A stretch of 64,000 bases of DNA from Azospirillum picis (GCF_017876115.1 NZ_JAGINO010000006.1:186001-250000), one strand, 5' to 3'; counted from the first letter of the stretch, positions 10,260 through 20,010 are shown. Program-made: numbers and translations. Notes: generated by a model not told the origin, from the sequence alone.

Positions 10260-11159
10260 ATGAACGCCGTCGCCACGCTGATCGCCCCCCGCACCGCCAT
10301 CCTTGAAGAGACCGCCGTCCAGACCGCCAGAGCGGCGCTGACCGCGCTGGGAGCGGATGCCGGGATGCCGGACTGGCTGGCGCCGGGAACGGCCTGCGAC
10401 CTGCCCTTCGGCAACCTCGCGCCGGAACAGGCGGAAGCCGCCATCCGCCATGCGCTGGGCGGGGCCGGCGCCCCGCTCGACATCATCGCCCAGCCGGCGG
10501 CGACACGGCGCAAGCGGCTTCTGGTCGCCGACATGGAATCGACCATCATCGAGCAGGAGATGCTGGACGAACTGGGCGACTACGTCGGGCTGAAGGACCA
10601 CATCGCGGCCATCACCGCCCGCGCCATGAACGGCGAAATCGACTTCAAGGAGGCGGTGCGCGAGCGGGTCGCCCTGCTGAAGGGGTTGAAGGAGTCGGTG
10701 ATCGACGAGGTCTGGCAGCGGGCGACGCTGATGCCGGGCGCCGCCCAACTGGTCGGCACCATGCGGGCCAACGGAACCGTCTGCGTGCTGGTGTCCGGCG
10801 GCTTCCGCTGCTTCACCGGCCGGGTGCGGACCTGGATCGGCTTCGACGACGACCGCGGCAACGACCTGGAGGTCGCGGACGGCGAGATGACGGGCAAGGT
10901 GGTCGAGCCGATCCTGGACAAGGACAGCAAGCTTCAGGCGCTGCTGGCCTATGCCGGCGAGCACCGGGTGCCGATGGCCGAAACCATGGCGGTCGGCGAT
11001 GGCGCCAACGACCTGCCGATGCTGCTGGCCGCCGGCCTGGGGGTCGCCTTCCATGCCAAGGCCGTGGTGGCCGCCGAGGCCCGCGCCCGGATCGACCATG
11101 GCGACCTGACCGCCCTGCTCTTCGCCCAGGGCTACCGCGCGACGGAGTTCACCGGCTGA
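10260..11159 (+). CDS. serB: Phosphoserine phosphatase SerB
   Basis: SerB is a HAD-family enzyme that makes serine from O-phosphoserine, the last step of serine synthesis. The 299-residue protein has motif I as VADMESTII: D91 is the nucleophile, while the usual second Asp is Glu93. Motif II is VLVSGGFRCF and motif III/IV is AVGDGANDLPMLLAAGLGVAFHAK. The N-terminal 80 residues are a small regulatory-type domain. ATG 10260 is used; a longer upstream extension is not supported. The Asp-to-Glu change is tolerated in some HAD phosphatases such as ThrH, so activity is expected. Confidence 0.93.
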   Translation: MNAVATLIAPRTAILEETAVQTARAALTALGADAGMPDWLAPGTACDLPFGNLAPEQAEAAIRHALGGAGAPLDIIAQPAATRRKRLLVADMESTIIEQEMLDELGDYVGLKDHIAAITARAMNGEIDFKEAVRERVALLKGLKESVIDEVWQRATLMPGAAQLVGTMRANGTVCVLVSGGFRCFTGRVRTWIGFDDDRGNDLEVADGEMTGKVVEPILDKDSKLQALLAYAGEHRVPMAETMAVGDGANDLPMLLAAGLGVAFHAKAVVAAEARARIDHGDLTALLFAQGYRATEFTG

Positions 11160-11233
11160 ACGGCTGGTTGCATGGCCGGCTGACGGGGCGGGAAAACCGC
11201 CCCCCTCGCGGCTGCGGGACCTGAAGTGCGATC

Positions 11234-11257
11234 GTTTCAAGCGGTATCGCTTGGAAC
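11234..11257. repeat. Dispersed palindromic repeat, copy 2
   Basis: This 24-bp core is the exact reverse complement of 7725-7748 and is itself palindromic (CAAGCG...CGCTTG). Flanking bases (ATCACA to the right, compared with ACTCACA in copy 1) show weaker, decayed similarity. It lies between the convergent serB and bacteriohemerythrin genes. Confidence 0.7.
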
Positions 11258-11281
11258 CTGGATCACATGGAAGAGCAAAAG

Positions 11282-11326
11282 CCTGGAGTCTGTGTGGCGC
11301 CTCAATGAGCGCCAAGCAGACTCCAG
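11282..11326. terminator. Large hairpin between convergent genes
   Basis: CCTGGAGTCTG and CAGACTCCAGG form a perfect 11-bp outer stem, and GGCGC/GCGCC forms an inner stem. There is no T-run on either strand, so this may be a rho-independent terminator of the U-poor kind, a transcript-stabilising hairpin or part of a repeat. Confidence 0.45.
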
Positions 11327-11339
11327 GGAAGGACGCCCG

Positions 11340-11750
11340 TCATGCCCAGATGCCGCGGACATAGGGCGTCAGTTGCGTGTCCATCAGGATGATGTGACGG
11401 ACCAGCCAGTCGGCCGTGAACTTGTAGAGCCGCTCCGCGTTCTCCTGCGTCGGCTCGTTCGAAAAGCGGGCGGACAGCTCGCCGACCTTCTGCTCCGCCG
11501 CGCGGTGCATGGCGACATGCTCCTCGAACTTCGGATAATGCACCATCTGCATGATCCGTTCCTCGCGGGCGAAATGCTCCCTCGTGTATTCCAGGAGCTT
11601 GATCAGGATCCTCGCGACGCGCGCCGGCTGGAACCGCGGCGCCGAAAGCGCCGCATCCAGCTCGTTCAGGTACTCGATCAGATGCTTGTGGTCGTCATCG
11701 ATCGATGGCTGACCGACGCTCAATTGCCGTCGCCATATTATGGCGCCCAT
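11340..11750 (-). CDS. Bacteriohemerythrin
   Basis: A 136-residue single-domain hemerythrin, a four-helix bundle that binds O2 at a non-heme di-iron site. Iron ligands are visible in order: IDDDHKHL (His), EYTREHFAREERIM (His and Glu), EEHVAMHRA (two His) and HIILMDTQL (His and Asp). Members of the family carry or sense oxygen in microaerophilic bacteria. The N-terminus IIWRRQLSVGQPSIDDDH is typical. A single gene; no chemotaxis or cyclase domain is attached. Confidence 0.93.
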   Translation of the reverse strand: MGAIIWRRQLSVGQPSIDDDHKHLIEYLNELDAALSAPRFQPARVARILIKLLEYTREHFAREERIMQMVHYPKFEEHVAMHRAAEQKVGELSARFSNEPTQENAERLYKFTADWLVRHIILMDTQLTPYVRGIWA

Positions 11751-11943
11751 GACCTTGCGGCCTCCTCCCCTGTCGCGGCATGCCGCCGGGGAAGGATTAT
11801 GGCCGGGGTCGCCGTCCGGCCAGAACGGGCGACGGAGTCACACGGCAATTTGACGCACCCCGGCGACCCGGTGCCAAGCGCGAAAAGGGGCGGACGCGCT
11901 GCCGCGTCCGCCCCGTCCGTCCGACAGCCGGACCGCCGCCGGC

Positions 11944-11999
11944 CAGATGGCGCCTGTCAGATGGCGCCTGTCAGCCGGCGCCCGTCAGCCGGCGCCCGT
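11944..11999. repeat. Four tandem 14-bp repeats at the fabI 3' end
   Basis: Two copies of CAGATGGCGCCTGT are followed by two of CAGCCGGCGCCCGT, and a partial fifth runs on into fabI. The array touches the fabI stop codon. The two unit types suggest stepwise duplication. Confidence 0.8.
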
Positions 12000-12784
12000 C
12001 AGCCGACGATCGAGTAGCCGCAGTCGACGTAGGTGGTGTCGCCGGTGATGCCCTTGGCACCGTCCGTGGCGAGGAAGGCGGTGGTGTAGCCGACCTCCTC
12101 GATGGTCACCAGGCGGCCTTCGGGCGCGCGCTCGGCCGCCTTGTTCATGAGTTCGTCGAAATGGGCGATGCCCGACGCCGCACGGGTCTTGATCGGGCCG
12201 GGGGAAATGGCATGGACGCGGATGCCCTTCGGCCCCAGCTCTGCTGCCAGATAGCGCACGCTGGCTTCCAGCGCCGCCTTGACCGGCCCCATGACGCCGT
12301 AGTTGTCGATGACCCGGTTGGCCCCGAAGTAGGACATGGTGAACAGCGAGCCGCCGTCCTTCATCAGCGGCTCGGCATAGCGGGCCATGCGGATGAAGGA
12401 GTGGCAGGACACGTCCATCGCCTGCTGGAACCCTTCGCGCGAGCAGTCGACGACGCGGCCGTGCAGGTCCTCCTTCGGAGCGAAGGCGATGCTGTGAAGG
12501 GCGAAGTCCAGCTTGCCCCACTTGTCGGCGATCTTGTCGAACAGCGCCTTCATCTGGCCTTCACCGGTGACGTCCACCGGTTCGAAGATCTCGGCCTCGA
12601 GCTGTTGGGCGAGCGGCTCGACGAACTTCTTGGCCTTGTCGTTCAGGTAGCTGACGGCAAGGTCGGCACCGAGAGCGCGGAAGGCGCGGGCACATCCCCA
12701 GGCGATCGACTGGTCGTTGGCGATGCCAAGGACGAGCCCCTTCTTGCCTTCGAGCGTGGCGGCGGCGGGAATGATCGTGGTCAT
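11999..12784 (-). CDS. fabI: Enoyl-[acyl-carrier-protein] reductase FabI
   Basis: FabI carries out the last, NADH-dependent reduction in each cycle of fatty-acid elongation. The 261-residue short-chain dehydrogenase has the atypical nucleotide-binding loop GLVLGIANDQSIAWG near residues 16-30. The catalytic residues Y152, Y162 and K169 lie in SYFGANRVIDNYGVMGPVK, equivalent to Tyr146/Tyr156/Lys163 of E. coli FabI. HAISPGPIKTRAASGI is the substrate-binding loop. ATG 12784 is chosen over longer frames. A good promoter lies about 70 bp upstream. Confidence 0.95.
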   Translation of the reverse strand: MTTIIPAAATLEGKKGLVLGIANDQSIAWGCARAFRALGADLAVSYLNDKAKKFVEPLAQQLEAEIFEPVDVTGEGQMKALFDKIADKWGKLDFALHSIAFAPKEDLHGRVVDCSREGFQQAMDVSCHSFIRMARYAEPLMKDGGSLFTMSYFGANRVIDNYGVMGPVKAALEASVRYLAAELGPKGIRVHAISPGPIKTRAASGIAHFDELMNKAAERAPEGRLVTIEEVGYTTAFLATDGAKGITGDTTYVDCGYSIVG

Positions 12785-12853
12785 GGCGGACGATCCTGCG
12801 GTCGGTTGAACGGTGCGGGGCGGCTGCATCGGCGACCGGCCCTTGTGCAGTGC

Positions 12854-12882
12854 ACCATAAACCAGACCTTGCAGCGGCGCAA
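12854..12882 (-). promoter_or_regulatory. Sigma-70-type promoter of fabI
   Basis: Read on the minus strand: TTGCGC (-35), 17-bp spacer, TATGGT (-10), about 70 bp upstream of the fabI ATG. Confidence 0.6.
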
Positions 12883-12993
12883 CGAAAACAGGGCGCAATT
12901 CACCTGCGCGAATCAATCAAAGCGCAACATTGATGGCAGCAGCCCCAATAAAAGCCGAAATCTTCCCTGCATCCGCACTTCATTGATCCATGT

Positions 12994-13030
12994 CAAAACG
13001 GCCTCCCGGAGCTGGTCCGGAAGGCCGTTT
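12994..13030. terminator. Rho-independent terminator
   Basis: AAAACGGCC...CCGGA and TCCGG...GGCCGTTT pair into a 16-bp stem with one mismatch, just downstream of the DUF2892-type gene. T-runs occur on both strands. Confidence 0.8.
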
Positions 13031-13046
13031 CTTGATGACATTTCCG

Positions 13047-13487
13047 TTATCGTGTCACGCCCGGCGTGAAGGAGGGCGGGTCGCTGGCCGGGAAGGATTC
13101 TTGAGACGCCTCGTCGACGACCTCCTTCTCCTCGGCGGACTCGAAGATGTCACCGGGATGGCGGGAATAGGCGTGCCGGCCCGCATCGTGGTCCCCGCCC
13201 GACCGGCCCGTCCCGTCGCGGTGGGACCAGTCGGCCAGCATCGACTTGCCCGGGCAGTAGCCGGTCAGGCCGCGGGCCACCAGGGCGCCGCCGGCCAACG
13301 CCAGCGCGGCGCCGGTCCAGTCGCCCCGCCGCATGCCGAGCACCGCCAGCAGCAGTCCGCCGCCGAGCGAAGCCAGCCGTTCGTTGTGGCCGACGTTGAT
13401 GGTGTAGCCCCCGGTAGGGCCTGCGATGCGGTCGTTCATCCCGCGCAGGTGGCGCTGCGCGGAATCGGTGAGGGACGAGAGTGCCAT
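13047..13487 (-). CDS. DUF2892 (YgaP-like) membrane protein
   Basis: A 146-residue protein. Residues about 30-80 match the DUF2892 family: an N-V-G-x-x-E-R motif (TINVGHNERLASLGGG) followed by two short hydrophobic helices and GLTGYCP. The C-terminal 60 residues are hydrophilic and end in a DEASQESFPASDPPSF segment seen in alphaproteobacterial proteins of this type. Start ATG 13487 has AGGAG seven bases upstream. It sits 31 bp downstream of the PRC-barrel gene on the same strand and probably shares its promoter. Function unknown; the context suggests envelope stress. Confidence 0.75.
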   Translation of the reverse strand: MALSSLTDSAQRHLRGMNDRIAGPTGGYTINVGHNERLASLGGGLLLAVLGMRRGDWTGAALALAGGALVARGLTGYCPGKSMLADWSHRDGTGRSGGDHDAGRHAYSRHPGDIFESAEEKEVVDEASQESFPASDPPSFTPGVTR

Positions 13488-13518
13488 TTCGGTGCTCCTG
13501 GCTCGGATGGTTCGTGCG

Positions 13519-14421
13519 TCACTGCTGGGAAACCGGCGGCTGTGGGCTACCGTTCCCCGAGGCCGCGCCGGAACCTGTCGCGGTCCCCGAAGCGGACCCG
13601 GCCGCGCCGTCGCCCTGCCCCTGGGCCGGAGCGCCGCTCGAGCCGGCGGCGCCGCGCGCCTGTTCAAGCTCCCGGTTCAGCCGCGCCACCTCCTGCGACA
13701 GCCGCTGCACCTCCTGGCGCAGGGGTGCCGCCGCGGTGTCGCCGCCGCCCGCCGTCGTGCCGGCAATGGCGGCGAGGGTCGCGGAGTCCCGCATCCAGTA
13801 GGGCGGCACGCCGTAGTAGGTGTGCACCGCCATCGCCCACTGGCGGTCGTTCATGTTCGGGCGGTTCTTGTCGTCGAAGCGCGGGGCGTTGGTGAGCTTG
13901 TCCTTCGGGACATTCAGGACATAGCCGTCGCCCGACGCAGAGAACAGTGCCCACGGCACCGCGAAGTCGGCTTCGCCGATCCCGAGGAAGCCGCCCAGTT
14001 CGACCACCGCGTAGGCGACGCGGCCGGTGCCCGGATCGATGACCAGTTCGGAAATGCTGCCGAGATCCTTGCCGTCCGGGCTGCGCAGCTTGGCGTCCTC
14101 AAGGTCGTCGGCCGCCATCGCGCGCGGATGGGCAATGGACTCCTGCAGGGCCGCCGCTTCGCCCAGGATCGCCTGGCAGGCGGGGGCATTGCCCTTCTGG
14201 GCCGCGGATTGGGCGGCCTGCTGCAGGGCGCGAAGCTGCGCGGTCTCCTGCGGCGTGACCGGGGCAGGACTGTTGGGGCCGGCGGCCTCGAGAGCGGCCG
14301 CCTGCTGTCCCAGCCGGTCGAGGCCGGCCGTGCAGTCGTCGGCCGCCAATGCCGGCGCGGCGACGGACAGGGGTCCCAGCGCGGCCAGCAGCAGGGCCGT
14401 GCCAAGGGTGGGGCGCTTCAT
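13519..14421 (-). CDS. Secreted PRC-barrel domain protein
   Basis: A 300-residue exported protein. Residues 1-26 are a Sec signal peptide ending in AAPALA-AD. A low-complexity Ala/Gln-rich helical region follows to about 110, then a PRC-barrel domain (LRSPDGKDLGSISELVIDPGTGRVAYAVVELGGFLGIGE). The C-terminal third has a coiled coil (LRQEVQRLSQEVARLNRELEQ) and a Gly/Ser/Ala-rich disordered tail. ATG 14421 has GGAGG eight bases upstream. PRC-barrel proteins of this sort are common members of the alphaproteobacterial general stress regulon, and an EcfG-like promoter lies just upstream. Confidence 0.8.
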   Translation of the reverse strand: MKRPTLGTALLLAALGPLSVAAPALAADDCTAGLDRLGQQAAALEAAGPNSPAPVTPQETAQLRALQQAAQSAAQKGNAPACQAILGEAAALQESIAHPRAMAADDLEDAKLRSPDGKDLGSISELVIDPGTGRVAYAVVELGGFLGIGEADFAVPWALFSASGDGYVLNVPKDKLTNAPRFDDKNRPNMNDRQWAMAVHTYYGVPPYWMRDSATLAAIAGTTAGGGDTAAAPLRQEVQRLSQEVARLNRELEQARGAAGSSGAPAQGQGDGAAGSASGTATGSGAASGNGSPQPPVSQQ

Positions 14422-14459
14422 CGGGGCATCCTCCGGCTTGGATCGTCTCATGCTGCATG

Positions 14460-14485
14460 AACAGCACGGTCAAGCCGGAGGTTCC
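14460..14485 (-). promoter_or_regulatory. Candidate EcfG-type (general stress sigma) promoter
   Basis: On the minus strand GGAAC (14485-14481), a 17-bp spacer and TGTT (14463-14460) resemble the alphaproteobacterial consensus GGAAC-N16/17-CGTT, about 39 bp upstream of the PRC-barrel gene start. Confidence 0.5.
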
Positions 14486-14532
14486 CGCGCCGGCCCCCTG
14501 CCGGCTCCCCGCGGTCGCCGGAACGGGGACGG

Positions 14533-15177
14533 TCAGCCCGGCAGGGGAAGGCCGCCGCGCTGCACGATGAAGGACTGGATGGCGTCCAGCCCCTCGCCCG
14601 CCTTGACGTTTGTGAAGACGAAGGGACGGTCGCCGCGCATCTTGCGGGCGTCGCGGTCCATCACCTCCAGGCTGGCGCCGACCATCGGGGCGAGGTCCGT
14701 CTTGTTGATCACCAGCAGGTCGGACCGCGTGATGCCCGGGCCGCCCTTGCGCGGGATCTTGTCGCCGGCCGAAACGTCGATGACGTAGATGGTGATGTCC
14801 GCCAGTTCCGGCGAGAAGGTGGCTGCCAGGTTGTCGCCGCCGGATTCGATGAAGATCAGGTCGAGGTTGGGGAACTTCGCGTTCATCTCGTCGACGGCGG
14901 CGAGGTTGATCGACGCGTCCTCGCGGATCGCCGTGTGCGGGCAGCCGCCGGTCTCCACCCCCATGATCCGTTCCGGCTTCAGCGCGCCGGAGCGGGTGAG
15001 GAACTCGGCATCCTCCTTGGTGTAGATGTCGTTGGTGATCGCCGCGACCTCCCAATCGTCGCGCATGCGCTTGCACAGCGCGTCGGTCAGGGCGGTCTTG
15101 CCGGAGCCGACCGGGCCGCCGATGCCGACGCGCAAGGGACCGGCGTGGCTCTTTTCGATAGCGGGAAGAGCGCTCAT
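14533..15177 (-). CDS. ureG: Urease accessory GTPase UreG
   Basis: UreG is a SIMIBI-class GTPase that delivers nickel to apo-urease within the UreDFG complex. The 214-residue protein has the P-loop [13 protein letters not shown] near residues 18-30, the metal-binding [13 protein letters not shown] motif, [16 protein letters not shown] and NKTDLAP (guanine specificity). Its ATG overlaps the ureF stop by four bases (ATGA), the usual sign of translational coupling. Last gene of the urease operon. Confidence 0.97.
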   Translation of the reverse strand: MSALPAIEKSHAGPLRVGIGGPVGSGKTALTDALCKRMRDDWEVAAITNDIYTKEDAEFLTRSGALKPERIMGVETGGCPHTAIREDASINLAAVDEMNAKFPNLDLIFIESGGDNLAATFSPELADITIYVIDVSAGDKIPRKGGPGITRSDLLVINKTDLAPMVGASLEVMDRDARKMRGDRPFVFTNVKAGEGLDAIQSFIVQRGGLPLPG

Positions 15178-15953
15178 GAGCGGAACAGCCTCGTATATTG
15201 GGTTTCGTGGATCATCGAGGTCCAATCGACGGCCATCGCCCGGCCGCCGAGGTCGTCCAGCGGTGCCGCCAGCGCCGCCAGGGCCGCCCGGTGGGTAATT
15301 GGATCGAGCGCCGCCAGCGCCCGCTGCCCGTCGGTCTGGCCGAGCGGGACCAGCCGCACGCCGGCGGAGACGAGGTTCGCGGCGAAAGCATGCAGGTAGG
15401 CGGTCAGCGCCGGGCCTTCCGCCACCCCGCTCAGCGCCGCGGCCAGCGCCACCGCCACCGGATAGGCCACCGGACGGCCGGCGGCGGCGATGACCGCATC
15501 CCAGCGCGACAGCCCGTCCAGGGGCCAGGCGGCACGGATCGCCAGGAGGAAGGCCTGGCCCTGGGCGCGCGATTCGAGCGCGGTTTCCGAGGAAGCCCGC
15601 AGGACGTCCGCGCGCTCGACCGCCCAGGCGAAGGCGGTCTCCTCGCCGGTGCGCACGGCCCGGTGGGCCGCCGCGAACAGCATCCCGTCGGTCCGCCCGG
15701 CACCGTGGCGCAGGATGCCGTCGAGCCATGCGGTCAGCGTGGCGCGGTCGCGCACCAAGCCCTGTTCCACCGCCGCCTCGATGCCGTGGCTGTAGGAGAA
15801 GCCGCCGACCGGAAAGCTGGGGGAGAGCCAGGCGAGCAGCCGCGTCAGGGCATGGGTGGAGACGCTATCTTGTCCCCTCTCCCCCCCGGGGAGAGGGTTG
15901 GGGCGAGGGGGATGCGCGTCGAGGATTTCATCGGCTGCGCCGAACCCCCTCAT
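15174..15953 (-). CDS. ureF: Urease accessory protein UreF with repeat-derived N-terminus
   Basis: UreF acts with UreD as the platform on which UreG loads nickel into urease. Core family motifs are [39 protein letters not shown] and the C-terminal [17 protein letters not shown]. Between the conserved core and the ureE stop there is no ATG, GTG or TTG except inside a palindromic repeat. The nearest in-frame start, ATG 15953, gives about 27 extra residues encoded by that repeat. The repeat also provides a GGAGAAGG ribosome-binding site. The function call is firm; the start is an inference. Confidence 0.88.
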   Translation of the reverse strand: MRGFGAADEILDAHPPRPNPLPGGERGQDSVSTHALTRLLAWLSPSFPVGGFSYSHGIEAAVEQGLVRDRATLTAWLDGILRHGAGRTDGMLFAAAHRAVRTGEETAFAWAVERADVLRASSETALESRAQGQAFLLAIRAAWPLDGLSRWDAVIAAAGRPVAYPVAVALAAALSGVAEGPALTAYLHAFAANLVSAGVRLVPLGQTDGQRALAALDPITHRAALAALAAPLDDLGGRAMAVDWTSMIHETQYTRLFRS

Positions 15954-16037
15954 CCCAACCTTCTCCCCGCCTATCGGCAAGACTACGTTTTGCCTGTCGG
16001 CGGCGTCAGCATTGCTGACGCCGGGGGGGAGAGGGGG
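15873..16037. repeat. Palindromic intergenic repeat, copy A, with nested insert
   Basis: The element opens with CCCTCTCCCCCCCGGGGAGA and contains GAGGATTTCATCGGCTGCGC. About 96 bp of it (15875-15970) match the reverse complement of 17388-17495 at close to 90% by eye. In this copy the right-hand hairpin is split by about 55 extra bases, which include a perfect 10-bp-arm hairpin GGCGTCAGCA-T-TGCTGACGCC (16001-16021). The element fills the ureE-ureF junction. Confidence 0.85.
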
Positions 16038-16041
16038 CTTT

Positions 16042-16524
16042 TCAGTGCGAGTGCCCATGCCCGCCGCCATGCGAATGCCCGCCATAGGCACCACCCTCCG
16101 GCATGAAGGGGGCCATCACGTCGCGCACCTCGGCGCCCAGCCCGCGCAGCATGTCCTCGATCACGTGGTCGCGGCGCAGGCGGATGGTGTCCCCGGCGAT
16201 CTGCACCGGCAGATGGCGGTTGCCGAGATGCCAGGCGACACGGGCGAACGCCTCGACCGGTCCGGGAACGCGGACCTCCATCAACTCCTCCGGCGCCGCG
16301 ACGACGCGCAGGAAGACGCCGCCGTCCACTTCCAGCCCGTCGCCGTCGTCCAGCGCCACCGCCCGCGGCAGGTCGAGCAGGAAGGCGCCGCCGGCATCGT
16401 CGGTCATCGCCATGCGCCGGCGGAAGCGGTCGTCGAAGGCCAGCGTCACGGTACCGGCCTGCCGCTCCGCCGGCCAGTGGCCGCGGGCATGGACTCGGGT
16501 GGCGCGGCGGGTCGTTTCGGTCAT
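16042..16524 (-). CDS. ureE: Urease accessory nickel chaperone UreE
   Basis: UreE binds Ni(II) and passes it to the UreG/UreDF complex. The 160-residue protein has an N-terminal peptide-binding domain (RATRVHARGHWPAER, GGAFLLDLPRAVALDDGDGL) and a metal-binding domain with WHLGNRHLPVQI, whose histidine is a key Ni ligand. The tail is His-rich, GGHSHGGGHGHSH. The start codon shares one base with the murI stop (TGATG), so translation is probably coupled to murI. Confidence 0.96.
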   Translation of the reverse strand: MTETTRRATRVHARGHWPAERQAGTVTLAFDDRFRRRMAMTDDAGGAFLLDLPRAVALDDGDGLEVDGGVFLRVVAAPEELMEVRVPGPVEAFARVAWHLGNRHLPVQIAGDTIRLRRDHVIEDMLRGLGAEVRDVMAPFMPEGGAYGGHSHGGGHGHSH

Positions 16525-17366
16525 CAGCTCAGCCGTTCGAAGGGGGTCGGATGGCCGAAGAAGCGGCCGGCCAAGTCGCTGACCAGCGCCGCGTCCCCGG
16601 TGGTGAAGAAGCGCAGGCCCGGGTCGCCCGCAGCGGGCCGGTATTCGGGATGGCGCTCCAGATACTGATCGAGCGAGCGCGCGGTCAGGGCGGGCTGGCA
16701 CAGCACCTCCACGCCGGCCGGCAGGGCGCGGGCGAACAGGTGCGAGACCAGCGGGTAATGGGTGCAGCCGAGCACCACGGCATCCAGCGGCTGGCGGCCC
16801 AGCTTGTCCAGCAGCAGGCGGACATAGGCGACGACCGCCGGCTCGATCTCCGCGTCGGGCGCGCCGCGCTCGATCAGCGGCACCAGGTCCGGGCAGGCCT
16901 GCTGCACCACCCGCACCGAGGGAGCGCGCTTGCCGATCTCCCGCGGGAAGGAGCCGGAGTTGACCGTCGCCGCGGTGGCGAAGATGCCGACGGTGCGCGG
17001 TTCGGCCAGATGGTCGGGCGGCACGGTGTCGATCATCCAGGGGACGCGGGTGATCGCCTCCACCATCGGCACCAGGACCCCCAGCACGTTGCGGCCGGGA
17101 TGGGCCGACGGCAGCCATTCCTGCTGCAGGCGCCTCAGCGCCACGGCGGCGGCGGTGTTGCAGGCGATGACGATCAGCCGGCAGCCCTGGTCGAACAGCC
17201 GGTCCATCCCGGCGATCGTCAGCCGGTAGATGTCGTCCTCGCTGCGCGGGCCGTAGGGTGCCGCGGCATGGTCGCCGAGATAGACGAAGGGCCGGTCGGG
17301 AGCCGCGTCCACCAGGGCGCGCAGCACCGTCAACCCGCCATGTCCTGAATCGAATACACCGATCAC
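16524..17366 (-). CDS. murI: Glutamate racemase MurI embedded in the urease operon
   Basis: MurI interconverts L- and D-glutamate to supply D-Glu for peptidoglycan. The 280-residue protein has the family motifs VFDSGHGGLTVL (first Asp/Ser), VIACNTAAAVAL (catalytic Cys) and VVLGCTHYPLV (second catalytic Cys). It begins at GTG 17366. It lies between ureC and ureE on the same strand, and its stop overlaps the ureE start, so it is part of the transcription unit although it has no known role in urease maturation. Confidence 0.95.
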   Translation of the reverse strand: MIGVFDSGHGGLTVLRALVDAAPDRPFVYLGDHAAAPYGPRSEDDIYRLTIAGMDRLFDQGCRLIVIACNTAAAVALRRLQQEWLPSAHPGRNVLGVLVPMVEAITRVPWMIDTVPPDHLAEPRTVGIFATAATVNSGSFPREIGKRAPSVRVVQQACPDLVPLIERGAPDAEIEPAVVAYVRLLLDKLGRQPLDAVVLGCTHYPLVSHLFARALPAGVEVLCQPALTARSLDQYLERHPEYRPAAGDPGLRFFTTGDAALVSDLAGRFFGHPTPFERLS

Positions 17367-17387
17367 GAATAGACCCTGCCTAAGACT

Positions 17388-17495
17388 CCTTCTCCCCCCT
17401 GGGGAGAAGGTTGGGATGAGGGGGTTCGGCGCAGCCGAAGAGATCCTCGAAGCGCGTCCCCCTCACCCTACCCCTCTCCCCGGGGGGGAGAGGGA
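17388..17495. repeat. Palindromic intergenic repeat, copy B
   Basis: About 108 bp bounded by inverted CCTTCTCCCCCCTGGGGAGAAGG and CCCTCTCC...GGAGAGGG hairpins, in the gap between ureC and murI. In reverse complement it matches copy A (15873-16037), but without copy A's nested insert. The two copies lie in opposite orientation. Confidence 0.85.
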
Positions 17496-17510
17496 ATTAA
17501 AAACTGCGCC

Positions 17511-19220
<1,710 letters not shown>

Positions 19221-19246
19221 GTTCTTCGCCCTTCCCTGTCGGCCCG

Positions 19247-19552
19247 TCAGAGGGCGCCGTTGACCATGCGGTTGAAGCCGATCACCACCCGGTCGCCGCC
19301 ATAGGCGACCAGCCTGACGCTGCGGGTCTGGCCGGGTTCGAAGCGCACCGCCGTGCCGGCGGGGATGTCGAGCCGGAAGCCGCGCGCCTGTTCGCGGTCG
19401 AAGGCGAGGGCGGAATTGGTCTCGTGGAAATGGAAGTGCGAGCCGACCTGGATCGGGCGGTCGCCGGCGTTCGCGACGTCGATCTCCACGGTGGCGCGGC
19501 CGTCGTTCAGCACGATCTCGCCGGCCGCGGGAAGGATTTCACCGGGTTTCAT
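19247..19552 (-). CDS. ureB: Urease beta subunit UreB
   Basis: A 101-residue structural subunit of the (alpha-beta-gamma)3 urease. Typical motifs are [19 protein letters not shown] at the start, [16 protein letters not shown] in the middle and [10 protein letters not shown] at the C-terminus. It lies 13 bp after ureA and 26 bp before ureC. Confidence 0.97.
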   Translation of the reverse strand: MKPGEILPAAGEIVLNDGRATVEIDVANAGDRPIQVGSHFHFHETNSALAFDREQARGFRLDIPAGTAVRFEPGQTRSVRLVAYGGDRVVIGFNRMVNGAL

Positions 19553-19565
19553 GGAGGCACTCCCC

Positions 19566-19868
<303 letters not shown>

Positions 19869-20010
19869 CGGGGGATTGCCCTTTCGCCGCCCTGTTCGTC
19901 CCCGGCGCTGCCGCCGGTCGGTTGGCGGCGATTATGCCACGATGATGCGGTGCGCCAAGTGCGTCGTATGACGTAGCCGCTTGAAAAGCTTGGCCCTCAC
20001 GCCGCCCAAG

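Noticed and set aside
11944-11999. Tandem 14-bp units as a possible CRISPR array
   Set aside because: The units are contiguous with no spacers and far too short.
19970-19998. CCGCTTGAAAAGCTTGG as a third copy of the dispersed palindrome
   Set aside because: Only a few bases match the 24-bp core; similarity is at chance level.
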